Numbered from the stretch's first letter, positions 32,355 through 43,508 are shown. The stretch is 64,000 bases of DNA from Sediminimonas qiaohouensis DSM 21189 (GCF_000423645.1 NZ_AUIJ01000010.1:62001-126000); one strand, 5' to 3'. Notes: generated from the letters alone by a model not told the origin. Translations and numbers: made by a program.

Positions 32355-32956
32355 GCGCGACAGTCCCCGGCCCGGACGGGCGCCCGCGCTGCGCCTGGTG
32401 CGCCGCCGCGCCCGAGTTCTTCGCCTATCACGACCGCGAATGGGGCTTCCCGGTGACCGATGACATACGCCTGTTCGAGAAGCTGTGCCTTGAAAGCTTT
32501 CAGTCGGGCCTGAGCTGGCGCACGATCCTGGCCAAGCGCGAGAATTTTCGCGCCGCCTTTGCCGGGTTCGATTTCCGAAAGGTGGCGCAGTTCGACGAGG
32601 CGGACGTGGCGCGGTTGCTGGCGGATGCGGGCATCGTCCGGCATCGCGGCAAGATCGAGGCGACCATCAACAACGCCCGCCGCGCCTGTGAGATCGCCGA
32701 AACCGAGGGCTCGCTCGCGGCATACCTCTGGCGGTTCGAGCCCGCGGATGACGGCGCCGCGCCGCAAAGCCGCTCAACCTCGCCCGCGTCCGAGGCATTG
32801 TCGAAAGAGCTGCGCAAACGTGGCTGGAAATTCGTCGGGCCGACCACCGTGTTTGCCTTCATGCAGGCGATGGGCCTGATCAACGATCACGCCGAGGGCT
32901 GCGTCCTGCGCCCCGAGGCAAAGCGCGCGCGCGAAAGGGCCTCCATCCCCTCATGA
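32351..32956 (+). CDS. tag: DNA-3-methyladenine glycosylase I
   Basis: 201 residues from the ATG at 32351 that overlaps the yciI stop. Tag removes 3-methyladenine from alkylated DNA. The zinc-snap ligands are visible as a cysteine in RCAWC, a histidine in AYHDREWG and the C-terminal NDHAEGC; the helix-hairpin-helix region includes LESFQSGLSWRTIL. Coupled to a TetR repressor and YciI, suggesting inducible repair. A GC-rich hairpin follows at 32973..33005 without a T-tract. Confidence 0.93.
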   Translation: MSATVPGPDGRPRCAWCAAAPEFFAYHDREWGFPVTDDIRLFEKLCLESFQSGLSWRTILAKRENFRAAFAGFDFRKVAQFDEADVARLLADAGIVRHRGKIEATINNARRACEIAETEGSLAAYLWRFEPADDGAAPQSRSTSPASEALSKELRKRGWKFVGPTTVFAFMQAMGLINDHAEGCVLRPEAKRARERASIPS

Positions 32957-32972
32957 CGGTTGGCGGCTGAAG

Positions 32973-33005
32973 GCGGGGGGCGGTCATACGTGGCCGCCCC
33001 CGCCC
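32973..33005. terminator. GC-rich hairpin between convergent tag and DMT genes
   Basis: GCGGGGGGCGG and CCGCCCCCGC can pair across an 8-10 nt loop. No T-tract follows on either strand, so it may act only as a 3' stabiliser or a weak terminator. The rest of the 206-bp gap shows nothing else. Confidence 0.35.
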
Positions 33006-33162
33006 GGTACGCGCGCGAAACGCGCAGGGCGAACGGTTGAGGCACCGCGCGGGGGCTTCAAGGGATCGATGCGCTCGCCCGCAGGCTCAACCGGCGCGCT
33101 TCATACCCTTTCAACCATCAACTATATGAAATATAACGCCTAACCCCCACAGTGGCACACCC

Positions 33163-34011
33163 TCACCCCCGCCGCCGTCCCGGTAGCACCGACAGCGCCA
33201 CACCTCCCAGCACCACGGCCGAGGCCGCCGCCACGCCCCAGCTCACCCCTTCGCCCAGCAGCAGCACCCCGCCCGCCAGCGCGATCACCGGCACGCTGAG
33301 CTGCGCCGCCCCCGCCGCCGAGGCCGCCAATCGTGGCAAAACGGCATACCAAAGCGCGTATCCCAGCCCCGATGTCACCGCCCCCGACAGCACAGCCAGC
33401 GCCGCGCCCTGCGCCGTCACGGCCGCCCCCTGCCCCATCATCGCAAGGCTCAGCGCCGCGCCTATCGGGGTGGCCAGCACGAAATTCGCCGCCGTCCCCT
33501 GCAGGGCATCGCCGCTGCCCCGCCCGGCCAGCGAATATAGACCCCAGCCCACGCCAGCCGCCGCCATCAGCAGCCCATGCAGGACACTGACCTGCACCGG
33601 CCCGACCGGCCACAGCAGCCACACCAGACCAGCCAGCGCCAGCCCAGCCCCGATCAGGCGCCGCGGCGGCACCGCCTCTTGCCCGATCACCGCGCCGGCG
33701 AACATCGTGATCTGGACCACCCCGAACAGGATCAGCGCCCCCAGCCCCGCATCAAGCGCCACGTAGGCGGTGGAAAACCCGTAGATATAGACCACCAGCG
33801 CCGCGACCCCCACGGCGCGCCCCGCCCCGCCAAACCGCAGCCCGCCGCGCAGGAGCAGCGACAGCACCGCCAGCATCACCGCCCCGGCAGCCAGCCGGAT
33901 GGTGCCGAAACTGATCGCGTCGATCCCGCCCCCCGACAGTGCCAGCCGGTTCAGGATGGAGTTGGCGGCAAACGCGGTCATGGTCAGGGCGGTCAGTAAA
34001 AACAGGCGCAT
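33163..34011 (-). CDS. DMT superfamily (EamA) transporter
   Basis: 282 residues with ten predicted membrane helices in two EamA repeats. Starts MRLFLLTALTMTAFAANSIL at 34011; the start overlaps the GNAT stop by one base (TGATG). Such proteins export amino acids or other metabolites across the inner membrane. No substrate can be inferred, although the coupled acetyltransferase could modify or detoxify the same compound. Confidence 0.85.
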   Translation of the reverse strand: MRLFLLTALTMTAFAANSILNRLALSGGGIDAISFGTIRLAAGAVMLAVLSLLLRGGLRFGGAGRAVGVAALVVYIYGFSTAYVALDAGLGALILFGVVQITMFAGAVIGQEAVPPRRLIGAGLALAGLVWLLWPVGPVQVSVLHGLLMAAAGVGWGLYSLAGRGSGDALQGTAANFVLATPIGAALSLAMMGQGAAVTAQGAALAVLSGAVTSGLGYALWYAVLPRLAASAAGAAQLSVPVIALAGGVLLLGEGVSWGVAAASAVVLGGVALSVLPGRRRG

Positions 34012-34499
34012 CAGGGGTCCTCGAACGCGGCAGGATAAATCAGTGTCTCTTGCGGGGTATCGTCGCCGGGACCGGCCAGCAATGTATGCGCGACCGGATA
34101 GGGCGTGCTCAGCCGCGCCGCGCGGGCCGCGCTGAACCCCGCCCGCTGGTAGAATTCGACATCGCCCAACACCACCACGTGAACCCCGCTCAGGCGGGCC
34201 CACTCGGCGATCATCCCCACCAGCCGCGTTCCCAGCCGCTGCCCCTGCGCCTCTGGGTCGACGGCCACCGGCGCCAAGCACAGCCATCCCTTGGGTGCCC
34301 GCATCGCCGACAGCGCGGCATAGGCCATCACCTGCCCCCCGGTCGGAATCACCATTTCGCCGGCGATCGCGCCGGCCTTGCGCAGCCGCGCGACCAGGCG
34401 CGCCTCGTCCTGCCCGCCAAAGGCGCGGCGCAGCAGGGCATCGACCTGACGTTCCTCGCCGCGGCGCATCTCGCGCATGAAGCCGGGCATTGATCGCAT
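34011..34499 (-). CDS. GNAT-family N-acetyltransferase
   Basis: 162 residues from the ATG at 34499, with GGAGA nine bases upstream. The acetyl-CoA site is LAPVAVDPEAQGQRLGTRLV; VVLGDVEFYQRAGFSAA is the C-terminal motif. This pattern is close to YhbS-type acetyltransferases. Substrate unknown. The stop is fused to the start of the DMT transporter. Confidence 0.85.
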   Translation of the reverse strand: MRSMPGFMREMRRGEERQVDALLRRAFGGQDEARLVARLRKAGAIAGEMVIPTGGQVMAYAALSAMRAPKGWLCLAPVAVDPEAQGQRLGTRLVGMIAEWARLSGVHVVVLGDVEFYQRAGFSAARAARLSTPYPVAHTLLAGPGDDTPQETLIYPAAFEDP

Positions 34500-34527
34500 G
34501 GTTGGGTCTCCGGGCCGGTGCTTGAAC

Positions 34528-34557
34528 AAGAAAAGGGGCCGCCCAATGGGCGACCCC
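34528..34557 (-). terminator. intrinsic terminator after groEL
   Basis: On the minus strand GGGG/CCCC and GCCC/GGGC pair as an interrupted stem (positions 34535..34557), followed by TTTTCTTG. It starts 27 bp after the groEL stop. Confidence 0.65.
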
Positions 34558-34584
34558 CTCGTGATAGCACGTTCGTGCGGATGA

Positions 34585-36252
<1,668 letters not shown>

Positions 36253-36284
36253 TCAGAATTGTTGAGAAAGGAACCGGGGCTCGC

Positions 36285-36572
36285 TTACGCGAGGATACCC
36301 ATGATGTCGCTTTCCTTCATGATCAGCAGCTCTTCACCCTCAAGGGTGATCTCGGTGCCCGACCATTTGCCGAACAGAACCTTGTCGCCCGTTTTCACGG
36401 CCATCTCGATCCGTTCGCCGTTGTCCTTGCGCGCGCCATCGCCCACGGCAACGACTTCGCCTTCTTGCGGCTTTTCCTTTGCAGTGTCGGGAATGATCAA
36501 CCCGCCTGCGGTTTTCTCTTCGCTCTCAACGCGGCGGACAAGCACGCGGTCATGCAGCGGTTTAAATGCCAT
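36285..36572 (-). CDS. groES: co-chaperonin GroES
   Basis: 95 residues from the ATG at 36572 ([15 protein letters not shown]). Forms the seven-subunit lid of GroEL. The mobile loop is [18 protein letters not shown]. First gene of the groESL operon; the CIRCE operator lies 52 bp upstream. An in-frame codon at 36593 adds seven residues not found in the family. Confidence 0.98.
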   Translation of the reverse strand: MAFKPLHDRVLVRRVESEEKTAGGLIIPDTAKEKPQEGEVVAVGDGARKDNGERIEMAVKTGDKVLFGKWSGTEITLEGEELLIMKESDIMGILA

Positions 36573-36623
36573 CTCTGAAGCTCCTTGGCTCAAAGTTTCC
36601 CTGATCTGGTCCGGCTGGACCTG

Positions 36624-36650
36624 TTAGCACTCGTCACACCCGAGTGCTAA
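36624..36650. promoter_or_regulatory. CIRCE element (HrcA operator)
   Basis: Exact consensus TTAGCACTC-N9-GAGTGCTAA, upstream of groES. HrcA repressor binds this in the absence of heat stress. hrcA itself is not in the window. Confidence 0.98.
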
Positions 36651-36863
36651 CGGCGCATAGCTAGGGAGTTCGCCGCGGGCTGTCAACTGCCGATAGGGGC
36701 GAAATCCGCCGACGCGCTGCGGGCGCCGCTGGCGGCAGTCGCGCCGCAGCGCAGCAAAAAAGCCACAACCCCGCGTTTCGCCCGCGCCACGCGGTCGTGA
36801 CAAGCCCGCCGCGCGCCCCTATAACGCGCCCGAACAGACATGCCCATCACCAAAGGACAGACC

Positions 36864-37784
36864 ATGACCATCCAAGTCTTCGGCCACAAATCCCCCGATA
36901 CCGATTCCACCGGCTCGCCGATCATCTGGGCCTGGTACCTCAACGAAGTGAAAGGCGAAAATGCCGAGGCGGTTCTGCTTGGCGAACCCAACACCGAGGC
37001 CGCGTTCATGCTGGACCGTTGGGACCTGCCCAAGCCGCGCCTGATCGAAGGCGTGGAGGACGGCCAGCCCTGCGTCGTGGTCGACACCAACAACCCCGCG
37101 GAACTGCCCGAGGGCATCAACGGCGCCGACATCCGCGCCATCATCGACCATCACAAGCTGGTCGGCGGGATCGAAACCAAGGGCCCGATCGACATCACCA
37201 TTCGCCCGCTGGCCTGCACCGCCACGATCATGCTGGACCTGATGGGCGATGACGCAGCGAAAATGCCCGACTGGGCCAAGGGAGCGGCGCTAACCTGCAT
37301 CCTCAGCGATACGCTGGAATTCCGCAGCCCCACCACGACGGACCACGACCGCGCGACAGCGACAAGGCTGGCGGCTGACCTGGGCCTCGACATCTCGGAC
37401 TACGCCGCCGAGATGTTCGCGGCGAAATCCGATGTGTCGGCCTTCTCCGACGCCGAACTGATCCGCATGGACAGCAAGCAATACGAGGTGAATGGCACCA
37501 AGTTCCGCGTCTCGGTGCTTGAGACGACCGCGCCCGCGATGGTACTGGACCGCAAGGCGAGCCTGATCGACAGCATGAGCGCCGTCGCTTCCGAGGACGG
37601 CGTCGACCAGGTGCTGCTGTTCGTGGTGGATATCCTCAACGAAGAGGCGACCCTGCTGGTGCCCAACGACCTGGTGAAAACGGTGGCCGAGAAATCCTTT
37701 GGCGCTACTGTCTCGGGCGATACCGTGGTGCTGCCCGGCGTGATGAGCCGCAAGAAACAGATCATCCCGAACCTGTCGGTCTGA
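36864..37784 (+). CDS. ppaC: manganese-dependent inorganic pyrophosphatase
   Basis: 306 residues from the ATG at 36864 with AAAGGAC upstream; MTIQVFGHKSPDTDS is the family start. A DHH-family (family II) pyrophosphatase. Metal ligands H8, D12 and D14 (GHKSPDTDS), VVDTNNPAEL, and the signature IDHHKLVGG are in place; the C-terminal DHHA2 domain ends in SRKKQIIPNL. Hydrolyses pyrophosphate from biosynthesis. Divergent from groES. Confidence 0.96.
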   Translation: MTIQVFGHKSPDTDSTGSPIIWAWYLNEVKGENAEAVLLGEPNTEAAFMLDRWDLPKPRLIEGVEDGQPCVVVDTNNPAELPEGINGADIRAIIDHHKLVGGIETKGPIDITIRPLACTATIMLDLMGDDAAKMPDWAKGAALTCILSDTLEFRSPTTTDHDRATATRLAADLGLDISDYAAEMFAAKSDVSAFSDAELIRMDSKQYEVNGTKFRVSVLETTAPAMVLDRKASLIDSMSAVASEDGVDQVLLFVVDILNEEATLLVPNDLVKTVAEKSFGATVSGDTVVLPGVMSRKKQIIPNLSV

Positions 37785-37851
37785 TCGCCCCTATCGCGGC
37801 GGGGCGGCGTTGTGCGTTCCCCGCCGCCCATCCTTTTTGCCAAGGCTTTCC

Positions 37852-38724
37852 ATGACACAGATCATTTCCGCCCTGTCCGAGGTCTCCGCACGCTACCAGG
37901 CGGCGTTCGTCGATCTGTGGGGATGCGTCCATGACGGCGTGCGCGCGATCCCTTCGGCGGTGGAGGCCCTGCGTGCCTATCGCGCCTCGGGCGGGACGGT
38001 GGTGCTGCTGACCAACTCGCCGCGGCCGCGCAAGGGTGTCGAGGCACAGCTTGATCAATTCGGCGTGCCGCACGACGCGTGGGACACCATCGCCACCTCG
38101 GGCGACAGCGCCCGCGCCGCCATGTTTCGCGGGGTGGTGGGCAACAACGTGTTCTTCATCGGGGAAGAGCGGGATTTGCCGTTTTTCGAGCCGATGCACG
38201 TCATCGAAAACCCGGCCGAGATCCACCTGACGCCACTGGACCAGGCGGACGGCATCGTCTGCACCGGGCCGTTCGACGCCATGGCCGACCTTGCCGTGCT
38301 GCGGCCGCAGCTCCTGCTGGCCAAGCAGCGGGGGCTGAAACTACTATGCGCCAACCCCGATATCGTCGTGGACCGGGGCGACCACCGCGAATGGTGCGCC
38401 GGCGCGGTGGCCCGCCTTTATACCGAGATGGGGGGCGAGAGCCTCTATTTCGGCAAACCGCACCCGCCGATCTACGACCTCGCCTACCGCCGCCTGGCCG
38501 AGCTGGGCCGCGACGTCTCGCGGCAATCCATTCTGGCCATCGGCGACGGGACGCAAACGGATATCGCCGGCGCCATGGGCGAAGACCTCGATTCGCTGTT
38601 CATCACCGGCGGGCTTGCGCGCGTTGAAACGCAAACCGCGGCCCACCCCGACGCCGAGGCGCTAGAGCGCTACCTGGCAAGCGAATCCGTGGCGCCAACC
38701 TTTGCCATGGGACAGCTGGCTTGA
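37852..38724 (+). CDS. HAD-superfamily phosphatase, TIGR01459-like (NagD-type)
   Basis: 290 residues from the ATG at 37852. Class IIA HAD hydrolase: nucleophile motif FVDLWGCVHDG (the second aspartate replaced by Gly, usual for this subfamily), TNSPRPRKGVEAQL, and GDGTQTDIAGAMGEDLDSLF as motif III. Substrate unknown. It lies 67 bp after ppaC and may be in one transcript with it. Confidence 0.85.
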   Translation: MTQIISALSEVSARYQAAFVDLWGCVHDGVRAIPSAVEALRAYRASGGTVVLLTNSPRPRKGVEAQLDQFGVPHDAWDTIATSGDSARAAMFRGVVGNNVFFIGEERDLPFFEPMHVIENPAEIHLTPLDQADGIVCTGPFDAMADLAVLRPQLLLAKQRGLKLLCANPDIVVDRGDHREWCAGAVARLYTEMGGESLYFGKPHPPIYDLAYRRLAELGRDVSRQSILAIGDGTQTDIAGAMGEDLDSLFITGGLARVETQTAAHPDAEALERYLASESVAPTFAMGQLA

Positions 38725-38827
38725 CCAAATTAGGGGTTGATTTTCTGCGCGCGCAAAGTAATAAAGTTCCAACATCTGGCGTCAGCATATCCTAAAATTT
38801 CGCGCGCCTGTCGGACTGGAGGATCGG

Positions 38828-39271
38828 ATGTTGGACAATATGCCCCGCGGCACCATCTGCATCGAGGATATCGAGATGGGGATGACGCGCCACCTGCGCA
38901 AAACCGTCACCGACCGCGATATCGAGATGTTCGCCGAGGTCTCGACCGATCACAACCCGGTCCACCTTGATGACGCCTACGCCCAGGACACGATATTCGA
39001 AGGGCGCATCGCCCACGGCATGCTGACCGCCGGGCTAATCTCGGCCGTAATCGGCGAACAGCTTCCGGGTCATGGCACGGTCTACATGGGTCAGTCCCTG
39101 AAATTCCTCGGCCCGGTGCGCCCAGGCGACACCGTCACCGCCGAGGTCGAAGTGATCGGCATCGACCACGCCAAGCGCCGCGTGCAGCTTGAGACGCGCT
39201 GCACCGTCGGTGGCAAGAAGGTCCTGACCGGCGAGGCCACCGTCCTCGCGCCCTCGCGCAAGTTCGACTGA
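38828..39271 (+). CDS. MaoC-like (R)-enoyl-CoA hydratase
   Basis: 147 residues with GGAGG-type ribosome binding site. Single hot-dog domain; the catalytic dyad is D41 and H46 (STDHNPVHLDDAYA), with GRIAHGMLTAGLIS following. This is closer to PhaJ and R-specific hydratases than the other MaoC protein at 7128..7580. It may supply (R)-3-hydroxyacyl-CoA for polyhydroxyalkanoate, but no pha gene is nearby. Confidence 0.87.
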   Translation: MLDNMPRGTICIEDIEMGMTRHLRKTVTDRDIEMFAEVSTDHNPVHLDDAYAQDTIFEGRIAHGMLTAGLISAVIGEQLPGHGTVYMGQSLKFLGPVRPGDTVTAEVEVIGIDHAKRRVQLETRCTVGGKKVLTGEATVLAPSRKFD

Positions 39272-39340
39272 TCCGACCCGGCCCCCAAACGGGGCGGCTT
39301 CGCCGCTTGTTCTTCTTCGCGTTCAGGCCACGCAGGCCTT

Positions 39341-39436
39341 GGGGCTCCGCCCCAAACCCCGGAGTATTTCGGGCAAGATGAAGGACGGATGAGTCCCTTG
39401 TGCTTCATCTTGCTGAAAATACTCCCGCCGGAGGCG
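39341..39436 (+). repeat. gene-end repeat after the MaoC gene, paired with an inverted tail
   Basis: GGGGC-TCC-GCCCC hairpin (39341..39353), then CCCCGGAGTATTTC and GGGCAAGATGAAG, in the orientation of the upstream gene. Twenty bases on, the same tail recurs inverted (CTTCATCTTG, AAAATACTCC), so the two can form a stem of about 20 bp. It fills the gap before ribF. Confidence 0.7.
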
Positions 39437-39506
39437 TCCGCCCTGTCAGCGCGCGCGCCGTTTTCGCGGCTTGCGCCCGGCCCTCGCGGACGCTAACCCA
39501 TGCGGC

Positions 39507-40445
39507 ATGCGGATCATTCGCGATCATACCTTCGTCGCCCCCCAGGACCGTGGCGCCAGCGCCGCCATCGGCAATTTCGATGGCGTGCACCTGGGGCATT
39601 TGTCGGTGATCGACCTGGCCCGCCAGGTGGCAGACAGAACCGGCGCGCCGCTTGGCGTGGTCACGTTCGAGCCGCATCCGCGCGAGTTTTTCGCGCCCGA
39701 TGCGCCACCCTTTCGCCTGATGGGGCGCACCGCGCGGGCGCACCGGTTGGAAAAGATCGGGGTGCAGCGTTTGTACCAGCTCAATTTCAACGCAGCGCTG
39801 TCCTCGCTCACCGCGCGGGAGTTTGCGCGCGACGTGTTGTCGGTTGGGCTTGGCCTGACGCATGTGGTGGTGGGGGCCGATTTCCGGTTCGGCAAGGGGC
39901 GCGATGGTTGCGCGCAGGACCTGGAGGGGTTCGGCGCCGAGTTCGGCTTTGGCGTAACCCTTGCGCCGCTTCTTTCGGGTGACAGCGGGCAAGTGTCCTC
40001 GACCGCCATCCGCACCGCGCTAAGCGAGGGGCGGCCGCGCGACGCGGCGGCGATGCTGGGGCATTGGCACCGGATCGATGGCGAGGTCGTGGGCGGAGAG
40101 CAGCGCGGCCGCGAATTGGGCTATCCCACCGCGAACATGTCGATCGAAGGGCTGCATCCACCCCGTTTTGGCGTCTACGCGGTGTTGATCGATGTTCTCG
40201 ACGGCCCCCACGCCGGGAGCTATCACGGCGCGGCATCGATCGGGGTGCGGCCGATGTTCGGGAAAAACCGCCCCAACCTTGAGACTTACCTGTTCGATTT
40301 CTCGGGCGATCTGTACGGCGCGCAGTTGTCTGTCGGCCTGGTAGATCATTTGCGCGACGAGGAAACTTTCGACAGCCTGGACGCGCTGACCGCGCAGATG
40401 GCCGAGGATTGCGCCCGCGCCCGGGCCATACTGGCCGCGACATGA
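39507..40445 (+). CDS. ribF: bifunctional riboflavin kinase/FAD synthetase
   Basis: 312 residues from the ATG at 39507 (MRIIRDHTFVAPQDRG). Makes FMN and FAD. The adenylyltransferase domain has IGNFDGVHLGH (about 21-31) and the SSTAIRTAL motif; the C-terminal kinase domain has GRELGYPTANM and the ASIGVRPMFG segment. Overlaps the next gene by four bases. Confidence 0.96.
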   Translation: MRIIRDHTFVAPQDRGASAAIGNFDGVHLGHLSVIDLARQVADRTGAPLGVVTFEPHPREFFAPDAPPFRLMGRTARAHRLEKIGVQRLYQLNFNAALSSLTAREFARDVLSVGLGLTHVVVGADFRFGKGRDGCAQDLEGFGAEFGFGVTLAPLLSGDSGQVSSTAIRTALSEGRPRDAAAMLGHWHRIDGEVVGGEQRGRELGYPTANMSIEGLHPPRFGVYAVLIDVLDGPHAGSYHGAASIGVRPMFGKNRPNLETYLFDFSGDLYGAQLSVGLVDHLRDEETFDSLDALTAQMAEDCARARAILAAT

Positions 40446-40915
40446 CCGATGATCCGATCCGCCGCGACGGGCTGCGCCCGCGTTTTTGGGAGACGGTGCC
40501 GCTCTCGCGGATGACCCGCGCGGAGTGGGAGGCGCTGTGCGATGGCTGCGGCAAGTGCTGCATGAACAAGCTTGAGGACGAGGACACCGGCGAGGTCGCC
40601 CTGACCCGTGTCGCGTGCCGCCTGTTCGACGACAGCACCTGCCGCTGCGGGCAGTACGAAGAGCGCCATCAGTTCGTGCCCGAGTGCATCGTGCTCAAGC
40701 CCACCAACATGGACACGCATGCCTACTGGATGCCGGACACCTGCGCTTACAAGCTGCTGTGGCAGGGCAAGCCGCTCTATGACTGGCATCCGCTGATCTC
40801 GGGCACCCCGGATAGTGTGCACGCAGCGGGCGTGTCGATGCAGGGCCGCACCGTGCCGGAATTCGAGATCGACGAAGACGACTGGGAAGATCATATCATC
40901 GAGGAGCCGACCTGA
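40442..40915 (+). CDS. YcgN-family cysteine-cluster protein
   Basis: 157 residues from the ATG at 40442 (overlapping the ribF stop). UPF0260/YcgN-like: LCDGCGKCCMNKLEDEDTGE, VACRLFDDSTCRCGQYEERH and PDTCAYKLLWQGKPLYDWHP. The eight or so cysteines fit the zinc/iron-chelator CxxxCxxCC family. Function unknown. The stop is fused to the start of ltaE (TGATG). Confidence 0.88.
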   Translation: MTDDPIRRDGLRPRFWETVPLSRMTRAEWEALCDGCGKCCMNKLEDEDTGEVALTRVACRLFDDSTCRCGQYEERHQFVPECIVLKPTNMDTHAYWMPDTCAYKLLWQGKPLYDWHPLISGTPDSVHAAGVSMQGRTVPEFEIDEDDWEDHIIEEPT

Positions 40916-41961
40916 TGTTTTTCACCTCCGACAACGCTGGCCCCGCCCATCCCGCGGTGATCGATGCGCTGAGCCGCGCCAATTCGGGCTTCGCCGCGGC
41001 CTATGGCAGCGATGCCCTGATGAATGACGTGCGCGCGCGCATCCGCGAGGTGTTCGAGGCGCCCGAGGCGGCCATTTACCTTGTCGCCACCGGCACGGCG
41101 GCCAATTCGCTGGCGCTGGCGACCCTGTCGCAGCCGTGGCAGACGGTGTTCTGCGCGCCGGTCGCGCATATCCACGAGGACGAGTGCAACGCGCCCGAAT
41201 TCTATTCCGGCGGGGCCAAGCTGACCCTGGTGGGCGACGCCCCCAAGATGACGCCGGAGGCGCTTGAGCAAACCATCGCCGCCGAGGAATCGCGCGGCGT
41301 GCACGGACCGCAGCGCGGGCCGGTGTCGATCACCAATGTCACCGAACGCGGCACCGTCTATTCGGTCGCGGAAATCACCGCGCTATCGGACGTGGCGCGG
41401 GGCTATGGCCTGCCTGTGCACCTGGATGGTGCGCGGTTCGCGAATGCGCTGGTCGCGCAGGACTGCACCCCGGCCGAGATGACATGGAAGGCGGGCATTG
41501 ACGCCGTCAGCTTCGGCGGCACCAAGAACGGGCTTCTGGGGGTCGAGGCGGTGATTTTCTTCGATCCCGCCCATGCGTGGGAGTTCGAGCTGCGCCGCAA
41601 GCGTGGTGCACACCTGTTTTCCAAGCACCGCTACCTGTCAGCGCAGATGCTGGCGTACCTGACCGACGATCTGTGGCTCGATTGCGCGCGGCGCGCCAAC
41701 GGGAACGCGGCGCGCCTTGCCGCCGGGTTGGCCGATGTGCCGCAGGCCGGGCTCGTGCACGAGGTGCAGGCGAACATGATCTTCGCCACCCTGCCGCGCG
41801 CCACGCATGAGCGGCTATTCGATGCCGGCGCCGAATACCACCTGTGGAACAGCACGCTGGAGGGCGCGGCGCCCGACGCGCCGTTGGCCGCGCGGATGGT
41901 TTGCGACTGGTCGATCGGCGAGGACCAGATCGATCGCTTCCTGGAAATCGCGCGCGGCTAA
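40915..41961 (+). CDS. ltaE: low-specificity L-threonine aldolase
   Basis: 348 residues, fold-type I PLP enzyme. Cleaves threonine or allo-threonine to glycine and acetaldehyde. D171 in VHLDGARFANA and the PLP lysine K204 in SFGGTKNGLLG are visible; SDNAGPAHPAV opens the protein. Third gene of the ribF-ycgN-ltaE set. Other beta-hydroxy-amino acids are possible substrates. Confidence 0.92.
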   Translation: MFFTSDNAGPAHPAVIDALSRANSGFAAAYGSDALMNDVRARIREVFEAPEAAIYLVATGTAANSLALATLSQPWQTVFCAPVAHIHEDECNAPEFYSGGAKLTLVGDAPKMTPEALEQTIAAEESRGVHGPQRGPVSITNVTERGTVYSVAEITALSDVARGYGLPVHLDGARFANALVAQDCTPAEMTWKAGIDAVSFGGTKNGLLGVEAVIFFDPAHAWEFELRRKRGAHLFSKHRYLSAQMLAYLTDDLWLDCARRANGNAARLAAGLADVPQAGLVHEVQANMIFATLPRATHERLFDAGAEYHLWNSTLEGAAPDAPLAARMVCDWSIGEDQIDRFLEIARG

Positions 41962-41974
41962 CTCGGCGCGCGCC

Positions 41975-42802
41975 TCAGGTTTCGGGGAAGCCGTCCAGAA
42001 AGGTGCGGATCTCCGCCGCCACCGGCGCGGGGTGGGTGATCGGCACCATGTGCCCCGCCCCGTCGATCACCGCGCGCCTGCTGCCGGGGATGCGGCGCGC
42101 CAGCCCCTCGTTGATCGCCGCGATATACTCGGGCGACGCGCCCCCTTCGATCAGGAGGACCGGCACCGCGATCCGCGACAGCGCGCCAGAGGACAAAAGC
42201 CCCGCCACATCGCCATAGATCGCGCCGGCGCCCGCCTCGATCAGGTGAATGCGCTGCACCATCGCCGCGCGCTGCGCCTCTGGCAGGCTGTCCCACGGCC
42301 GCCCGTCGCCCCAGCGGCTTGTGAATGCGCGGGCGGCGCGCTCGGCATCGCCAGCCTCGACCGCTTCGGTATAGGCGGCCATGTCGGCGTCGTGCGTTTG
42401 CGCCCAATCGGGATGATCGGCCAGGGCCACCGCAAAGAACACCGGCTCGATCAGCACGAGACTGCGCACCAGCTCTGGCCGTTCCACCGCGAGGCGGAGC
42501 GCCACCGTCGCGCCAAAGGAATGGCCGATCACGTCCACCGGCGCGCCGCCCTCCGCCTCGATCAGGTCGGCGGCGATGTCGGTGCTCAGCCCCTGAATTT
42601 CGCGCGTACCGTCCCAGTCGGCGCTGCGGCCGTGGCCCGGCAGGTCAAAGGCGGCCGCGTGCAGCAGATCGTCCAGCGCCGCCATCATCGGCGCCCAGCC
42701 CCCCGAGTGCCCCAATGAGCAGTGGATCAGCAGCGCCGCGCGCGGCCCCTGGCCCATGCGCGTGACATGGGTGACATGACCACCCGCCATGACTTGCGGC
42801 AT
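41975..42802 (-). CDS. alpha/beta hydrolase
   Basis: 275 residues. Fold motifs: LLIHCSLGHSGGWAPM at the oxyanion region, nucleophile serine in VIGHSFGATVALRLA, acid region around VLLIEGGASPEYI and histidine in DGAGHMVPITHP. Soluble, substrate unknown. The start is fused to the stop of the isomerase gene (TAATG), so the two are coupled and might act in one aromatic or ester degradation step. Confidence 0.85.
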   Translation of the reverse strand: MPQVMAGGHVTHVTRMGQGPRAALLIHCSLGHSGGWAPMMAALDDLLHAAAFDLPGHGRSADWDGTREIQGLSTDIAADLIEAEGGAPVDVIGHSFGATVALRLAVERPELVRSLVLIEPVFFAVALADHPDWAQTHDADMAAYTEAVEAGDAERAARAFTSRWGDGRPWDSLPEAQRAAMVQRIHLIEAGAGAIYGDVAGLLSSGALSRIAVPVLLIEGGASPEYIAAINEGLARRIPGSRRAVIDGAGHMVPITHPAPVAAEIRTFLDGFPET

Positions 42803-43401
42803 TACAGGTCTCCGGCCAGGTGCGCGTCCAAATCCGGCAGCCGATCCTGACCCCAGAATTTCTGCCCGCTATCGACCACGTAGAAGGGCGATCCGAACAC
42901 GCCGCGCTCGACCGCTTCCTCGGTGTTGGCGGCATAGGTCTCCGCCCCGCTCAGCAATCCGCGATTCGCCAGGTCGGGATCAAAGCCCGCCCCGCTCAGG
43001 CATTCGCGCACCACCGCGTCGTCGGCGATGTCGCGCTCCTCGGCCCAGCAGGCGCGCAGGATGGAATGCACCAGCGCCCCCAGATCGCCGCCGCCCGTGT
43101 CCTGCGCGGCGATGATCGCATAAGAGGACGGCGCCGGGTTGGTCGGGAAATGCGCCGGCTGCAAGGTTAGCGGCAAACCCGTCTTGGTGGATTGGCGCGC
43201 CAGTTCCTGCAGGCGGTAATCCTGCCGCGATGGGTGCCGCTCGGCCGGGGGGGTGCCGCCGGTGCGCCCGAACAGGGCGATGATATCCATCGGCTTGTAT
43301 GTCAGTGTCGCGCCGTGCCGCGCGGCGATTTCCTCGGCTCGCGTGCCCGCCAGATAGGCGAACGGGGAGAGCGTCGAAAAAAAATAGTCGATATGGGCCA
43401 T
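42802..43401 (-). CDS. 2-hydroxychromene-2-carboxylate isomerase-like (DsbA-family) protein
   Basis: 199 residues, kappa-class thioredoxin fold. [19 protein letters not shown] places the catalytic serine (S12) where HCCA isomerases have it; no CxxC is present. [17 protein letters not shown] is the C-terminal family motif. HCCA isomerase acts with glutathione in naphthalene breakdown; no such pathway is nearby, so the true substrate is open. Divergent from prs. Confidence 0.87.
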   Translation of the reverse strand: MAHIDYFFSTLSPFAYLAGTRAEEIAARHGATLTYKPMDIIALFGRTGGTPPAERHPSRQDYRLQELARQSTKTGLPLTLQPAHFPTNPAPSSYAIIAAQDTGGGDLGALVHSILRACWAEERDIADDAVVRECLSGAGFDPDLANRGLLSGAETYAANTEEAVERGVFGSPFYVVDSGQKFWGQDRLPDLDAHLAGDL

Positions 43402-43508
43402 TTGCGCGACCTTCCTTTGGCTGCATAGCTTTGCCAGACCGTAATCGGATGCTAGTCAGTGTCAACGTCACGAATCTGTCATCCCGACCAAACCGGAGCT
43501 GCCCCGTC

